From the NCBI GenBank assembly GCA_029259875.1, contig JAJDEK010000164.1, positions 1 through 14,743 of the forward strand: a stretch of 14,743 nt of DNA, read 5' to 3'. Positions 1 to 7,095 of the stretch are shown piece after piece. Both the position numbers and the translations under genes were made by a program. Position 1 is the stretch's first letter; the number at the start of each line of letters is the position of its first letter. Below the pieces are notes generated by a model. The model had not been told where the DNA came from. It did not search any database and saw only the letters and a list, made by a program, of their open reading frames with translations. The stretch comes from Planctomycetaceae bacterium. Lineage in GTDB: Bacteria; Planctomycetota; Planctomycetia; Planctomycetales; Planctomycetaceae.

Positions 1-537
1 AATTTTGCTATATTCCTGTCGCCCATCGGCTAGAGCATGTTCAGCGCCGAGTTTATATCCTGTAAACCACTCCTGAATTTCTATATAACCTGCGGGTGTA
101 CGGTAATGGGCTGCCCAGTATTCTTCTGGAGGAACGGGAGGAACTGTACCAGAATCTCCTAATGCGATATCAATGTAGGCCTCTCGATATCCTTTGCGAA
201 AAGCTTTGGATGGTTTGTCTTTACACTGACATGCCAGATTTTTTAGTGATTGATGCGCACACTTTTTGGCAGCGTGTTTGACAACCAGTTTATCAAGATT
301 TGTTTGATAACCGTCCAGCGCATAGTAAGGATGAGGAGAGCATTTATCGTGATGAAACAGGAAGCATTTTTTGACCCTGCTGGCGGTTGATGAGCAAGTT
401 CCATCGGAACAATTGTCTGTGTTTGCACAACCTGGAAGCCCGACCAGAATCAATAACAGAAACACACCGGATAGTATTAGAGGTTCAGGTATCAACGAAA
501 TGAAATGCTTCACGTTGTTTCGTATTTTGAAGTCCAC
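1..537 (-). CDS. Cysteine-rich planctomycete-type lipoprotein, partial (C-terminus beyond the left edge)
   Basis: An open minus-strand frame runs from a stop at 598-600 off the left edge with no ATG. The likely start is GTG at 535-537, preceded at a 7-base gap by GGTGG, a weak ribosome-binding site. A second GTG at 511-513 would give a shorter signal peptide. The N-terminus has a hydrophobic stretch (about residues 20-34) ending in the lipobox LPGC, with Cys37 lipidated, so the protein is predicted to be membrane-anchored on the periplasmic side. The mature part is cysteine-rich (NCSDGTC, KKCF, DKCS, KKCAH, ACQC). It continues with FRKGYREAYIDIALGDSG, a VPPVPPEEYW segment and YRTPAGYIEIQEWF, then GYKLGAEHALADG. 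I recall a recurrent family of unnamed planctomycete lipoproteins with the VPPVPPE-YW/YRTP motif, but its function is unknown to me. Confidence that this is a real gene is high; function is not assigned. Confidence 0.8.
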   Translation of the reverse strand, partial: MDFKIRNNVKHFISLIPEPLILSGVFLLLILVGLPGCANTDNCSDGTCSSTASRVKKCFLFHHDKCSPHPYYALDGYQTNLDKLVVKHAAKKCAHQSLKNLACQCKDKPSKAFRKGYREAYIDIALGDSGTVPPVPPEEYWAAHYRTPAGYIEIQEWFTGYKLGAEHALADGRQEYSKI

Positions 538-632
538 TATTAAACCACCATGCGCAGATTGATTGTTAATCGATACGCATGATTTATCGGACTCGTATTA
601 TTCCGTTGTGCATGGTTTTTCGCTTCTTACTG

Positions 633-660
633 ATTATAAGGGGGGTTAAGACAGATAGAA
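633..660 (-). promoter_or_regulatory. Possible promoter of the lipoprotein gene
   Basis: A perfect TATAAT lies on the minus strand at 633-638, about 96 bases before the GTG start. The best upstream hexamer at 16 bases spacing is TTCTAT (655-660), a poor -35 match. The rest of the 538-790 gap shows no gene and no clear terminator for the signalling gene that ends at 791. Confidence 0.25.
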
Positions 661-790
661 TCGTTCGAAATACCAGATTCGGCTCAATTACTACAATGGG
701 AAAATTTCGGTTGGTTTACCTGTTTTGACTTGAACAGATGGAGGGAGAGAAATTTGATGGCAGAATTTGCCGGTTTGGGGCAAGCAAGAA

Positions 791-2932
791 CTAATCCGCT
801 ACGAAATAGTCTTTTAATAGTCTGAAGACTCGGTTGGCACGCTGTTGAAACAGTGTTGGTTTTTTTATCCAGCCGAGAGGAGAAATTCTGATCATGACTT
901 CAATTTGTGGCGTCGAAGCTCGACTATTCGACTGTGGTTTTTTATTGGAAGTCCCGAATTCCACTTCCACTTCGACTGGTTTACGATCATCGGTTTTTCC
1001 CCAAAATGGGAGTAAGCCTGCTTGACCAAGCCGCAACACGGCCCGATTTGTGCTGACTTCTGTCAGCTTGGCACCGTTGTCATTTACAAAGCCACCTAGC
1101 TTATAAACAATAATGTCTGAAGAGATGCAAGCGTTGAATGTGTTTTCAAAAGTCATTTCATCAACGGTCGTCTCTGACGAATCATTGACGGGGGTTAAGC
1201 CTGTTAATAGCTGTTGATTTGTTAAAGAGCAAACTCGATTTCGCCCCGTTTCTTTTGCATGGTACAAGGCTTTGTCTGCACGGCGGAACAAACTTTCTAT
1301 GGAGTCCCCCGACTCGACTTGAGCCACTCCAAATGAAGCTGACAAGCGAGTTTTGACTATATTGTCAATTTTCAAATTACTGATAGCCAGTCTTAAACGT
1401 TCTGCTTTTTTGACAGCATTTTCCAGATCGGTTTCAGGGCAAAGAATTACAAATTCTTCTCCACCATAACGGCCTACCAGTTCCCCCGAATAAGTTTCAT
1501 GCTGAAATAAACGTGCCAGTTCGATCAGAACATCATCGCCAATAGAATGCCCGTATGTATCATTGATATTTTTGAAGTGATCAGCATCAATAAACATGAT
1601 ACTCAACGGAGCAGGGCTTTGCTCTTTGTTGATCTGGGCCAGCATGATTGCCAGTTGAGTTTCCAATTCACCTCGATTGGCAACCGAAGTCAACGCGTCC
1701 ATGCTGGCTGCCAATTTGAGATCGCTGAATTCCTGAGGCCGCTTTAAACCGCGAGACAGATCCCGATAGATTTCCGCGACACCCAAAAGATGTCCCTCTT
1801 CATCGAACATGGGAACTGATTGTACTTCGATGTTAATGAGGCGACCACCAGGGCGCTCCAGCATAAGTTCTGTGGTCATCGGTTTTCCATTGGCGATGAC
1901 CCGATTCATTGAGCAATCGGCGGTAGTCAGGCTCGTACCTTCTTTATTTGTTAATGGCAGACTGTTACTGGTCCAAGCCTCACCCAAAACATCTGTTGCA
2001 AGGATGTCAGTCAGTTTTTCCAGTCCCGGGCTGAATATAACAAACTGAAGATCAGAATTCACAATATAAATACCATCGTACAAACTCTCAATCTGAAACA
2101 GATATGAGAAGATATTACTAATCAAATTTGCTTCCTGAGCTTCCTGTTCACTGAATGGTTTGGGCTGATAGAGACGGTTGACTTCCAACAATGCATCGTG
2201 GAAAGCTCCTTTCTCATTTTGTTCCCAGCGTGAAAGCGCGCAAACAATGTTTCCGTCAAATTGTGTTCCCGCTGCTTCCATCAAAATCGACATGATGTCA
2301 GTATGTTTTTTGCCGGAGCGATAAACTTGATCTGTTGCTAGCGAGTCGTATGCATCAGCTATCGCCAGGATACGGGCTCCCTGATGGACGTCGCTGCCGA
2401 TATATTGATAACCGTTCGTCGCACCACTGAAGTGATAGCGAGTTTGCGATAAGATAGTCAAAACTTCATGGTCAGTACGGCATGCTTGTAGTACATCCAG
2501 GCCGATGTTGTGGTAATGTGACATCAGTTCAATTTCATCTGATGTCAGTTTTCCAGGCTTAAATAGAATGTGATCGGGGACACCAATTTTTCCGATGTCA
2601 TGTACCAATGCGGCGATTTCCAGCCGTTTCAGATGAATTCCTTCCCAGCCTAAGTTAGTTGCAATTCCTTTTGCCAGGAAAGCAACACGGCGAGAGTGGC
2701 ATAACGTGGCTGCATCGCGCGCTTGCAGAGCAGTCAATAATTGTCGCAGATGTTTTCGAGAAATTACCTGATCGACATCATCTGATTCGTTACCTTCGAG
2801 AGAAAACTCTTCATTTTCGTCGGAAAGGGCGAGGAGTTGCTTCAGAATGTGTGAAGAGTCCATGTTATAGCTGCCATGCACAGCATTTTGCTGCTGCACG
2901 GGATTACTATTTGCTATAAGCGGACTGTTCAT
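791..2932 (-). CDS. HD-GYP-like / PAS / GGDEF cyclic-di-GMP signalling protein
   Basis: 713 residues, no signal peptide or membrane segment, so predicted cytoplasmic. Residues 60-235 are an HD-GYP-type phosphohydrolase domain with the HD pair at 111-112 (LVHDIGKIGVPD). Its other signatures are degraded: the usual HPxxG histidine aligns with Tyr140 (YHNIG), the HH pair is Tyr166-His167, and GYP is GYQ. Residues 280-395 are PAS-like (YDGIYIVNSDLQFVIFSPG to VAEIYRD). Residues 405-570 are a GGDEF diguanylate cyclase with FIDADHFKNINDTYGH and an intact RYGGEEF (488-494). No RxxD inhibitory site precedes it (YSGE there). Residues 575-713 form a C-terminal extension I do not recognise. The likely role is c-di-GMP synthesis gated by the PAS and HD-GYP-like domains, with the HD-GYP part perhaps inactive or regulatory. 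The start is ATG 2930-2932 with a weak AAGG seven bases upstream. The gene is transcribed alone. Confidence 0.9.
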   Translation of the reverse strand: MNSPLIANSNPVQQQNAVHGSYNMDSSHILKQLLALSDENEEFSLEGNESDDVDQVISRKHLRQLLTALQARDAATLCHSRRVAFLAKGIATNLGWEGIHLKRLEIAALVHDIGKIGVPDHILFKPGKLTSDEIELMSHYHNIGLDVLQACRTDHEVLTILSQTRYHFSGATNGYQYIGSDVHQGARILAIADAYDSLATDQVYRSGKKHTDIMSILMEAAGTQFDGNIVCALSRWEQNEKGAFHDALLEVNRLYQPKPFSEQEAQEANLISNIFSYLFQIESLYDGIYIVNSDLQFVIFSPGLEKLTDILATDVLGEAWTSNSLPLTNKEGTSLTTADCSMNRVIANGKPMTTELMLERPGGRLINIEVQSVPMFDEEGHLLGVAEIYRDLSRGLKRPQEFSDLKLAASMDALTSVANRGELETQLAIMLAQINKEQSPAPLSIMFIDADHFKNINDTYGHSIGDDVLIELARLFQHETYSGELVGRYGGEEFVILCPETDLENAVKKAERLRLAISNLKIDNIVKTRLSASFGVAQVESGDSIESLFRRADKALYHAKETGRNRVCSLTNQQLLTGLTPVNDSSETTVDEMTFENTFNACISSDIIVYKLGGFVNDNGAKLTEVSTNRAVLRLGQAGLLPFWGKTDDRKPVEVEVEFGTSNKKPQSNSRASTPQIEVMIRISPLGWIKKPTLFQQRANRVFRLLKDYFVAD

Positions 2933-3753
2933 CTTGCGACCTTAACGTGGGTATAAAAATCGATCTGAGTCCTGTTGAGGTTTATGTCAAACTAACCAGA
3001 TATCTATTTCGTACCCCCAAATAATCTAATTTATCGCAATGTCTTTGTCTAAAAACCGATTTACTCTCGTGTAATAAGGGGAGCAATATAAATTGTTTAT
3101 TAATAAATTTTGCATCAATACATAAAGACAATGTGATTAGGAGCTTTTATAAGCTTTGATGCCTTCCTTAGTTGAGATTCCAACATAATTCATGCATCAA
3201 TGCTGAGGGACTATGTTTAAACGTAGGTCGTGAATGCAGGATGTCAAACTGATCCAGCGAAGGGAGTTGTTGGAGTCACCGACGAAAATGCCAGATAAAC
3301 CGCGTGAAATGTTCTTCACTGAATCAGCAGTTATAGCTGTGGGGGCGATGATGACGACTATGCTGATTCTTTCCTCAAAATAAGTCACTAAGAAACTAAG
3401 AGAGCAGATGGGTATGTCTGGAAATCGGTTGAACATCATGTCGTCCTGCTCGTTAATGATGTGATGCTTCTCTATGTTATTGAATATCAACCATATTTAG
3501 CTCATCAATTATTACAACGGCATCGAATGCAGTTTAGCTAATATGACCAGAGAAGTGATTCATGACATTCTCGCCGGAATTTTGAGTCTTCAAAAATAAA
3601 TGTCAGAATAACGTTTGGATTTTTCGCAGAACCCAATTACCGCACAGAGACCAATTGTCTAAAATAGTAAGAGTGAGCTTTCACAATCAGAATTAGAAGA
3701 TGTGCTTTCTTCAGTCTGATTGGCTTTGACACTTTATTGCAAACGTTAGTCAA
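2933..3753. other. 821-base intergenic region
   Basis: This lies between the divergent signalling gene and the NADH dehydrogenase and must hold both promoters, but I find no convincing -35/-10 pair for either. Positions 3000-3180 are notably AT-rich, with a short inverted repeat AGCTT-TTAT-AAGCT at 3142-3155. Open frames on both strands at 3197-3490 are short and match no family I know. The stretch could be regulatory, contain a small gene, or be a decayed gene. Confidence 0.5.
3234..3383 (+). CDS. Weak candidate: 49-residue single-span membrane protein
   Basis: ATG at 3234 follows an in-frame stop directly and has AGG six bases upstream; the frame ends at TAA 3381-3383. The peptide has a charged N-terminal half (MQDVKLIQRRELLESPTKM) and one hydrophobic segment (SAVIAVGAMMTTMLILSS) near the C-terminus, as in a small membrane protein. 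It opposes a 97-codon frame on the minus strand, and at most one of the two is likely to be real. No family is recognised. Support is only the reading frame, a modest ribosome site and the membrane segment. Confidence 0.2.
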   Translation: MQDVKLIQRRELLESPTKMPDKPREMFFTESAVIAVGAMMTTMLILSSK

Positions 3754-5100
3754 ATGAATGATTTACAAAGTCCTGGTAAGGAAACCGGGTCTAAGCAGGC
3801 ACTGATTATTGGTGGCGGTTTTGCCGGTTTAAATGCAGCTTTACAATTGGGTGGCATTCAGGGAGTTGAAGTCACTCTGGTTGATCGTCACAACTACCAT
3901 TTGTTTCAGCCGCTTTTGTATCAAGTTGCCATGGCAGGCTTGAGTCCTGCAGATATTGCAGCACCAATTCGTAGTCTGCTCTCAGCTTATCAAAATACAA
4001 GTGTCTTATTGGGAGAGGCGCAATCGGTTGATCTGGCCGGGCAAAAAGTCAAGTTTGATTTTGGAGAACTGAACTTCGATTACCTGGTTCTGGCTTGTGG
4101 CGCGACGCACAGTTACTTCGGCCATGATGAATGGGAAAAATATGCTCCGGGTTTAAAAACCGTCTCGCATGCAACAGAAATTCGCAAACGTGTACTCTCT
4201 GCATTTGAGCATGCAGAACGGATTACAGATCCTGATGAGCAAAAGAAATATCTCACCTATGTCATCGTTGGAGGAGGTCCTACGGGAGTGGAACTGGCAG
4301 GTGCTATTGGAGAGATGAGTCGCTTTACACTTTCCAAAGATTTTCGCCGCATCAATCCCAGTCATACCCGTGTCATTTTGGTCGAAGCGGGACCACGCAT
4401 TTTACCGATGTTTTCTGAGCAGCAGTCAAACCGGGCGGCCCGCGATCTAGAGAAACTGGGAGTCCAAATCTGGACTTCCTCTGTTGTGACCAACATTAAC
4501 GAAGAAGGTGTTGAACTGGGCGAAGAACGGATCAACGCAGCCACTGTTCTCTGGGCGGCCGGCGTAGAAGCTTCTGGGTTGGGTAAGTCCGGAGGCATGC
4601 CCGTTGATAACCGAGGACGCGTGATTGTTGAACCGGATTTGAGTGTTCAAGATCATCCCAATGTATTTGTTGCCGGTGATCAATCCAGCTTCACGCACCA
4701 GACGGGAAACACTTTACCGGGAACAGCGCCGGTTGCACTTCAGCAGGGAAAATTTATCGGAAAAACAATTCGCGACGAACTTGCTGGGAAGCCACGTAGT
4801 AAATTTCGCTTTCATGATAAAGGGCAGATGGCAACCATTGGCCGTAGTCGGGCGATTGTAGAGTTGGGGCGATTCAAAATTTCTGGATTTATTGCCTGGA
4901 TCGCCTGGTTGGTGGTGCATGTGTTTTATCTAACCGGGTTCAAGAACCGCGTGCTGGTGGTGATGCAGTGGGCTTGGTCGTATCTAAGTTTCAGGCGGGG
5001 AGCGCGCTTGATCGTAGATCGAGATTCGAGTCCAGAACCAGTGAAACCACAAGAGGCTAAGCCGGAAGAAGAAGAGGTTCCTGTTTCCTCAGAGCATTAA
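3754..5100 (+). CDS. ndh: Type II NADH:quinone oxidoreductase (NDH-2)
   Basis: 448-residue single-subunit flavoprotein that oxidises NADH and reduces membrane quinone without pumping protons, on the cytoplasmic face of the membrane. The first dinucleotide-binding motif (FAD) is at 20-25 (GGGFAG), and HNYHLFQPLLYQVA (46-59) is the family signature. The second motif (NADH) is GGGPTG at 173-178, the FAD-contacting FVAGD is at 305-309, and APVALQQG (325-332) matches the family's quinone-site AQxAxQxG pattern. Hydrophobic and aromatic residues 376-412 are the expected membrane-anchoring C-terminal region. A Pro/Glu-rich acidic tail (425-448) is an extra. The start is the first ATG of the frame; the ribosome-binding site is not obvious. 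The gene stands alone and converges on the DUF3841 gene, 30 bases away. Related pyridine-nucleotide oxidoreductases are less likely because the quinone motif and tail helices are present. Confidence 0.92.
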   Translation: MNDLQSPGKETGSKQALIIGGGFAGLNAALQLGGIQGVEVTLVDRHNYHLFQPLLYQVAMAGLSPADIAAPIRSLLSAYQNTSVLLGEAQSVDLAGQKVKFDFGELNFDYLVLACGATHSYFGHDEWEKYAPGLKTVSHATEIRKRVLSAFEHAERITDPDEQKKYLTYVIVGGGPTGVELAGAIGEMSRFTLSKDFRRINPSHTRVILVEAGPRILPMFSEQQSNRAARDLEKLGVQIWTSSVVTNINEEGVELGEERINAATVLWAAGVEASGLGKSGGMPVDNRGRVIVEPDLSVQDHPNVFVAGDQSSFTHQTGNTLPGTAPVALQQGKFIGKTIRDELAGKPRSKFRFHDKGQMATIGRSRAIVELGRFKISGFIAWIAWLVVHVFYLTGFKNRVLVVMQWAWSYLSFRRGARLIVDRDSSPEPVKPQEAKPEEEEVPVSSEH

Positions 5101-5109
5101 AAACGTAGA

Positions 5110-5131
5110 ATCGGTTACCTGGCGAACCGAT
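5110..5131. terminator. Hairpin between the convergent NADH dehydrogenase and DUF3841 genes
   Basis: An inverted repeat with 7-bp arms ATCGGTT/AACCGAT and an 8-base loop lies 10 bases after the NADH dehydrogenase stop, and its last base is the first of the opposing stop codon. On the minus strand a TTTTT run follows about 7 bases later, so it could terminate the DUF3841 transcript. On the plus strand there is no T run. The placement is suggestive and the structure is non-canonical. Confidence 0.35.
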
Positions 5132-5682
5132 CAGCGTGCCGTGAAAAAATTGATTTTACGAACATTTTCAATAGAGACACTTCCGATACAAGCTTGAAGC
5201 GCTCTCTCAGACCGCTTGCCCCAAATTCGCCAGTCACCAAATCGAAGATCAAATATTCGATCCCAGGAACCAACAACCTTTTTGTTTGTGATCTTTCCAT
5301 GAACGCAAATTTTCTCGTGTTTAATATAGTCAGACTCGTTTTCGGGAATATAACTTTGATTTAACGCCCAGTTCCACATGTTAAATTGCGATAACAGTAC
5401 CTGTTCCTCATCGACTTCCAGTTCCACTCGAATTCCCGGCGTACCTGTGGGAAGATGCCAGCTCCATCTTAAATCTGGCTTTCGATGTTTTTCAAAATAC
5501 TTGTACCAGGCAAAGGTGGGACATTTTTTTTGATCCGTTCCGAGCCTGTCAGCCATTTGTTTTGCCATCCATTGATAGTGAGGTTTCCAATCATGATCCA
5601 CTCTCGTATAGGATGCGAATTTTTCTTTCTTCGTCATCAGTTCTTGAAGCCACCCATGCGTTTGAATTATCCATAATCTCAT
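5131..5682 (-). CDS. DUF3841-family protein of unknown function
   Basis: 183 residues, cytoplasmic by absence of signal or membrane segments. I recognise the DUF3841 pattern: N-terminal MRLWIIQT, then YQWMAKQMADRLG, FAWYKYFEKHRKPDLRWSWHLPTGTPGIRVELEV, EEQVLLSQFNMWNWALNQSYIP, and late SWDRIFDL. It is rich in Trp and aromatic residues. The family's biochemical role is unknown to me. The length suits a complete member. The start is ATG 5680-5682 with AGGA about 12 bases upstream, an unusually long gap. It lies 84 bases downstream of the last permease gene on the same strand, so it may be read through from the metal operon or have its own promoter; nothing in its sequence links it to metals. Confidence 0.75.
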   Translation of the reverse strand: MRLWIIQTHGWLQELMTKKEKFASYTRVDHDWKPHYQWMAKQMADRLGTDQKKCPTFAWYKYFEKHRKPDLRWSWHLPTGTPGIRVELEVDEEQVLLSQFNMWNWALNQSYIPENESDYIKHEKICVHGKITNKKVVGSWDRIFDLRFGDWRIWGKRSERALQACIGSVSIENVRKINFFTAR

Positions 5683-5766
5683 GAAAACTTATGTCCTTTA
5701 GGATTGAAAGAAAGCCTCTCCTAAAGCTTATAAAGCTTCGGCATTCATGCAAACACTTTTGGAGCG

Positions 5767-7095
5767 TTAATTCGTCTTGTTTTCCGGTGGAATCGGTCGG
5801 CCGTGTGGGTCCTGATCGGTGTCGATTGTGTCTTCATTCAATTTTTCACGCAACTGGCGATCGGTGAAATGTTCCAGTTGTTCGGCCTGTTTGTGAATAT
5901 TTTCAGCCGACATGCCTGCGTGCTCTACTAAGTAATGTTCCCACAATCGGTGAGAGCGTACTAATTGCCGCGCGCGATCTCGGCCCGTTTTCGTTAACTC
6001 ATACATTCCATCTGAATCGGTAATCTGATCATGCCTTGTCAGATAGCGGAGAGTCAAATTGGTAGGTAGGGGACTCGAAAAAAGAATCTCTCTTAAATAA
6101 GCTGCATCAGGTTTTTGTTGAGCATCACGTTCTTCGATACGATACATCAAAGCGATGATGTCTTCGGCAAGGATTTTCCAGGCGAGAATCTGCCGACGTA
6201 CGAAGATAACAACAATTCCATGTCGTGGTGCAAATAGCGCCGCTACAACGAACAGCAGGCCAGCGGCAACTGCCATCATGCCCGCAGTGGATGTGCTCTG
6301 ATATCCAAACCAACGGGGCACAGTGATCGCACTGATGTGTCCGAGAACTGCTGCGATGATTGCCAGAATGACACTCAGAACAATCATTCTTACCAGGCGA
6401 TCTGTAAGCATATACGCGGCAGCCGGAGGTACGACAAACATCGCCACTACAAGAATATTTCCCACTGTTTCAAAACTGGCGACTGCGGTAACAGCAACCA
6501 GCGTCATTAAAGCATAGTGAATGAGCGTAGCATTAAAACCAGTGGTGGTCGCCAGTGCCGGATCAAATGAGCTGAGTTTTAATTCTTTGAGAAAGAAAAT
6601 CACAAACAGCAAGTTGATCAATAACACGATAGACAGAACCACAACGACGCGCGGTATTTCCCAGCCGGAAATGAGGATGGTGTCGAGAGGTGTCAGTTCT
6701 ATCGCTCCATATAAAACACAACCCGGGTCTAAATCAACATGATCCGCGGCTTGAACAATCATCACCAATCCCAGCGCAAACAGAGAGGTGAAGACTACTC
6801 CCATTGCAGCCCCTTCATCCACTTTGCCGAAGCTCCGAATCCATTCTGTGAACAACGCAGTTAAGATGCCTGCCAAAACCGCTCCGGCGAACATCGGAAT
6901 ACTGCTACGACTGTCACTGATAAAAAACGCTGCCGCCAGACCAGGTAAAATAGCATGTGTAATGGCATCGCCGAGCATACTCATTTTTCTCAAGACGAGA
7001 AAATTTCCCAATAATGCCGACGAGACAGCACACAATATGCCAGCAACGATGATCCAGCCATCCAGATACCAGTTCCACTGTTCCAGTCCACTCAT
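5767..7095 (-). CDS. Metal ABC transporter permease fused to a DtxR/MntR-like domain (second permease of the operon, YtgD position)
   Basis: 442 residues. Residues 1-295 are an ABC-3 family permease with about eight hydrophobic segments, NFLVLRKMSMLGDAITHAILPG (31-52) near the N-terminus and VVAMFVVPPAAAYML (216-230). Residues 305-438 resemble a whole DtxR-type metalloregulator. A winged-helix part spans about 308-372, and the dimerisation/metal part follows with HRLWEHYL (382-389), IHKQAEQLEHF (400-410) and DPHGRPIP (429-436). By alignment to DtxR from memory, ancillary ligands His79/Glu83/His98 correspond to His382/Glu386/His401, and primary Cys102/Glu105/His106 to Glu405/Glu408/His409. The Glu in the first position is as in MntR. 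Asp312 may match MntR Asp8, while MntR Glu11 is Ala315. The start codon overlaps the previous gene's stop by one base (TGATG), so translation is coupled. The role is inner-membrane channel for Mn, Fe or Zn plus putative cytoplasmic metal sensing and DNA binding. Confidence 0.9.
   Translation of the reverse strand: MSGLEQWNWYLDGWIIVAGILCAVSSALLGNFLVLRKMSMLGDAITHAILPGLAAAFFISDSRSSIPMFAGAVLAGILTALFTEWIRSFGKVDEGAAMGVVFTSLFALGLVMIVQAADHVDLDPGCVLYGAIELTPLDTILISGWEIPRVVVVLSIVLLINLLFVIFFLKELKLSSFDPALATTTGFNATLIHYALMTLVAVTAVASFETVGNILVVAMFVVPPAAAYMLTDRLVRMIVLSVILAIIAAVLGHISAITVPRWFGYQSTSTAGMMAVAAGLLFVVAALFAPRHGIVVIFVRRQILAWKILAEDIIALMYRIEERDAQQKPDAAYLREILFSSPLPTNLTLRYLTRHDQITDSDGMYELTKTGRDRARQLVRSHRLWEHYLVEHAGMSAENIHKQAEQLEHFTDRQLREKLNEDTIDTDQDPHGRPIPPENKTN

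Noticed and set aside
768..790. TTGCC/GGCAA hairpin just after the signalling gene as terminator
   Set aside because: Only 5 bp of stem and no T run.
2985..2990. TTGACA on the minus strand upstream of the signalling gene as its -35
   Set aside because: At 17 bases the hexamer is CAGATC; the nearest AT-rich box is about 27 bases away, too far for a standard promoter.
3197..3490. 97-codon minus-strand open frame
   Set aside because: No family resemblance, no ribosome site that I can see, and it overlaps a plus-strand frame. It is most likely chance openness in an AT-rich gap.
3726..3731. TTGACA just upstream of the NADH dehydrogenase as its -35
   Set aside because: The start codon is only 22 bases downstream, and nothing resembling a -10 box lies at 16-18 bases; the hexamer there is GTCAAA or similar.
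5720..5741. Hairpin around two AAGCTT copies as terminator of the metal operon
   Set aside because: The stem needs a mismatch and a bulge, and no T run follows on the minus strand.
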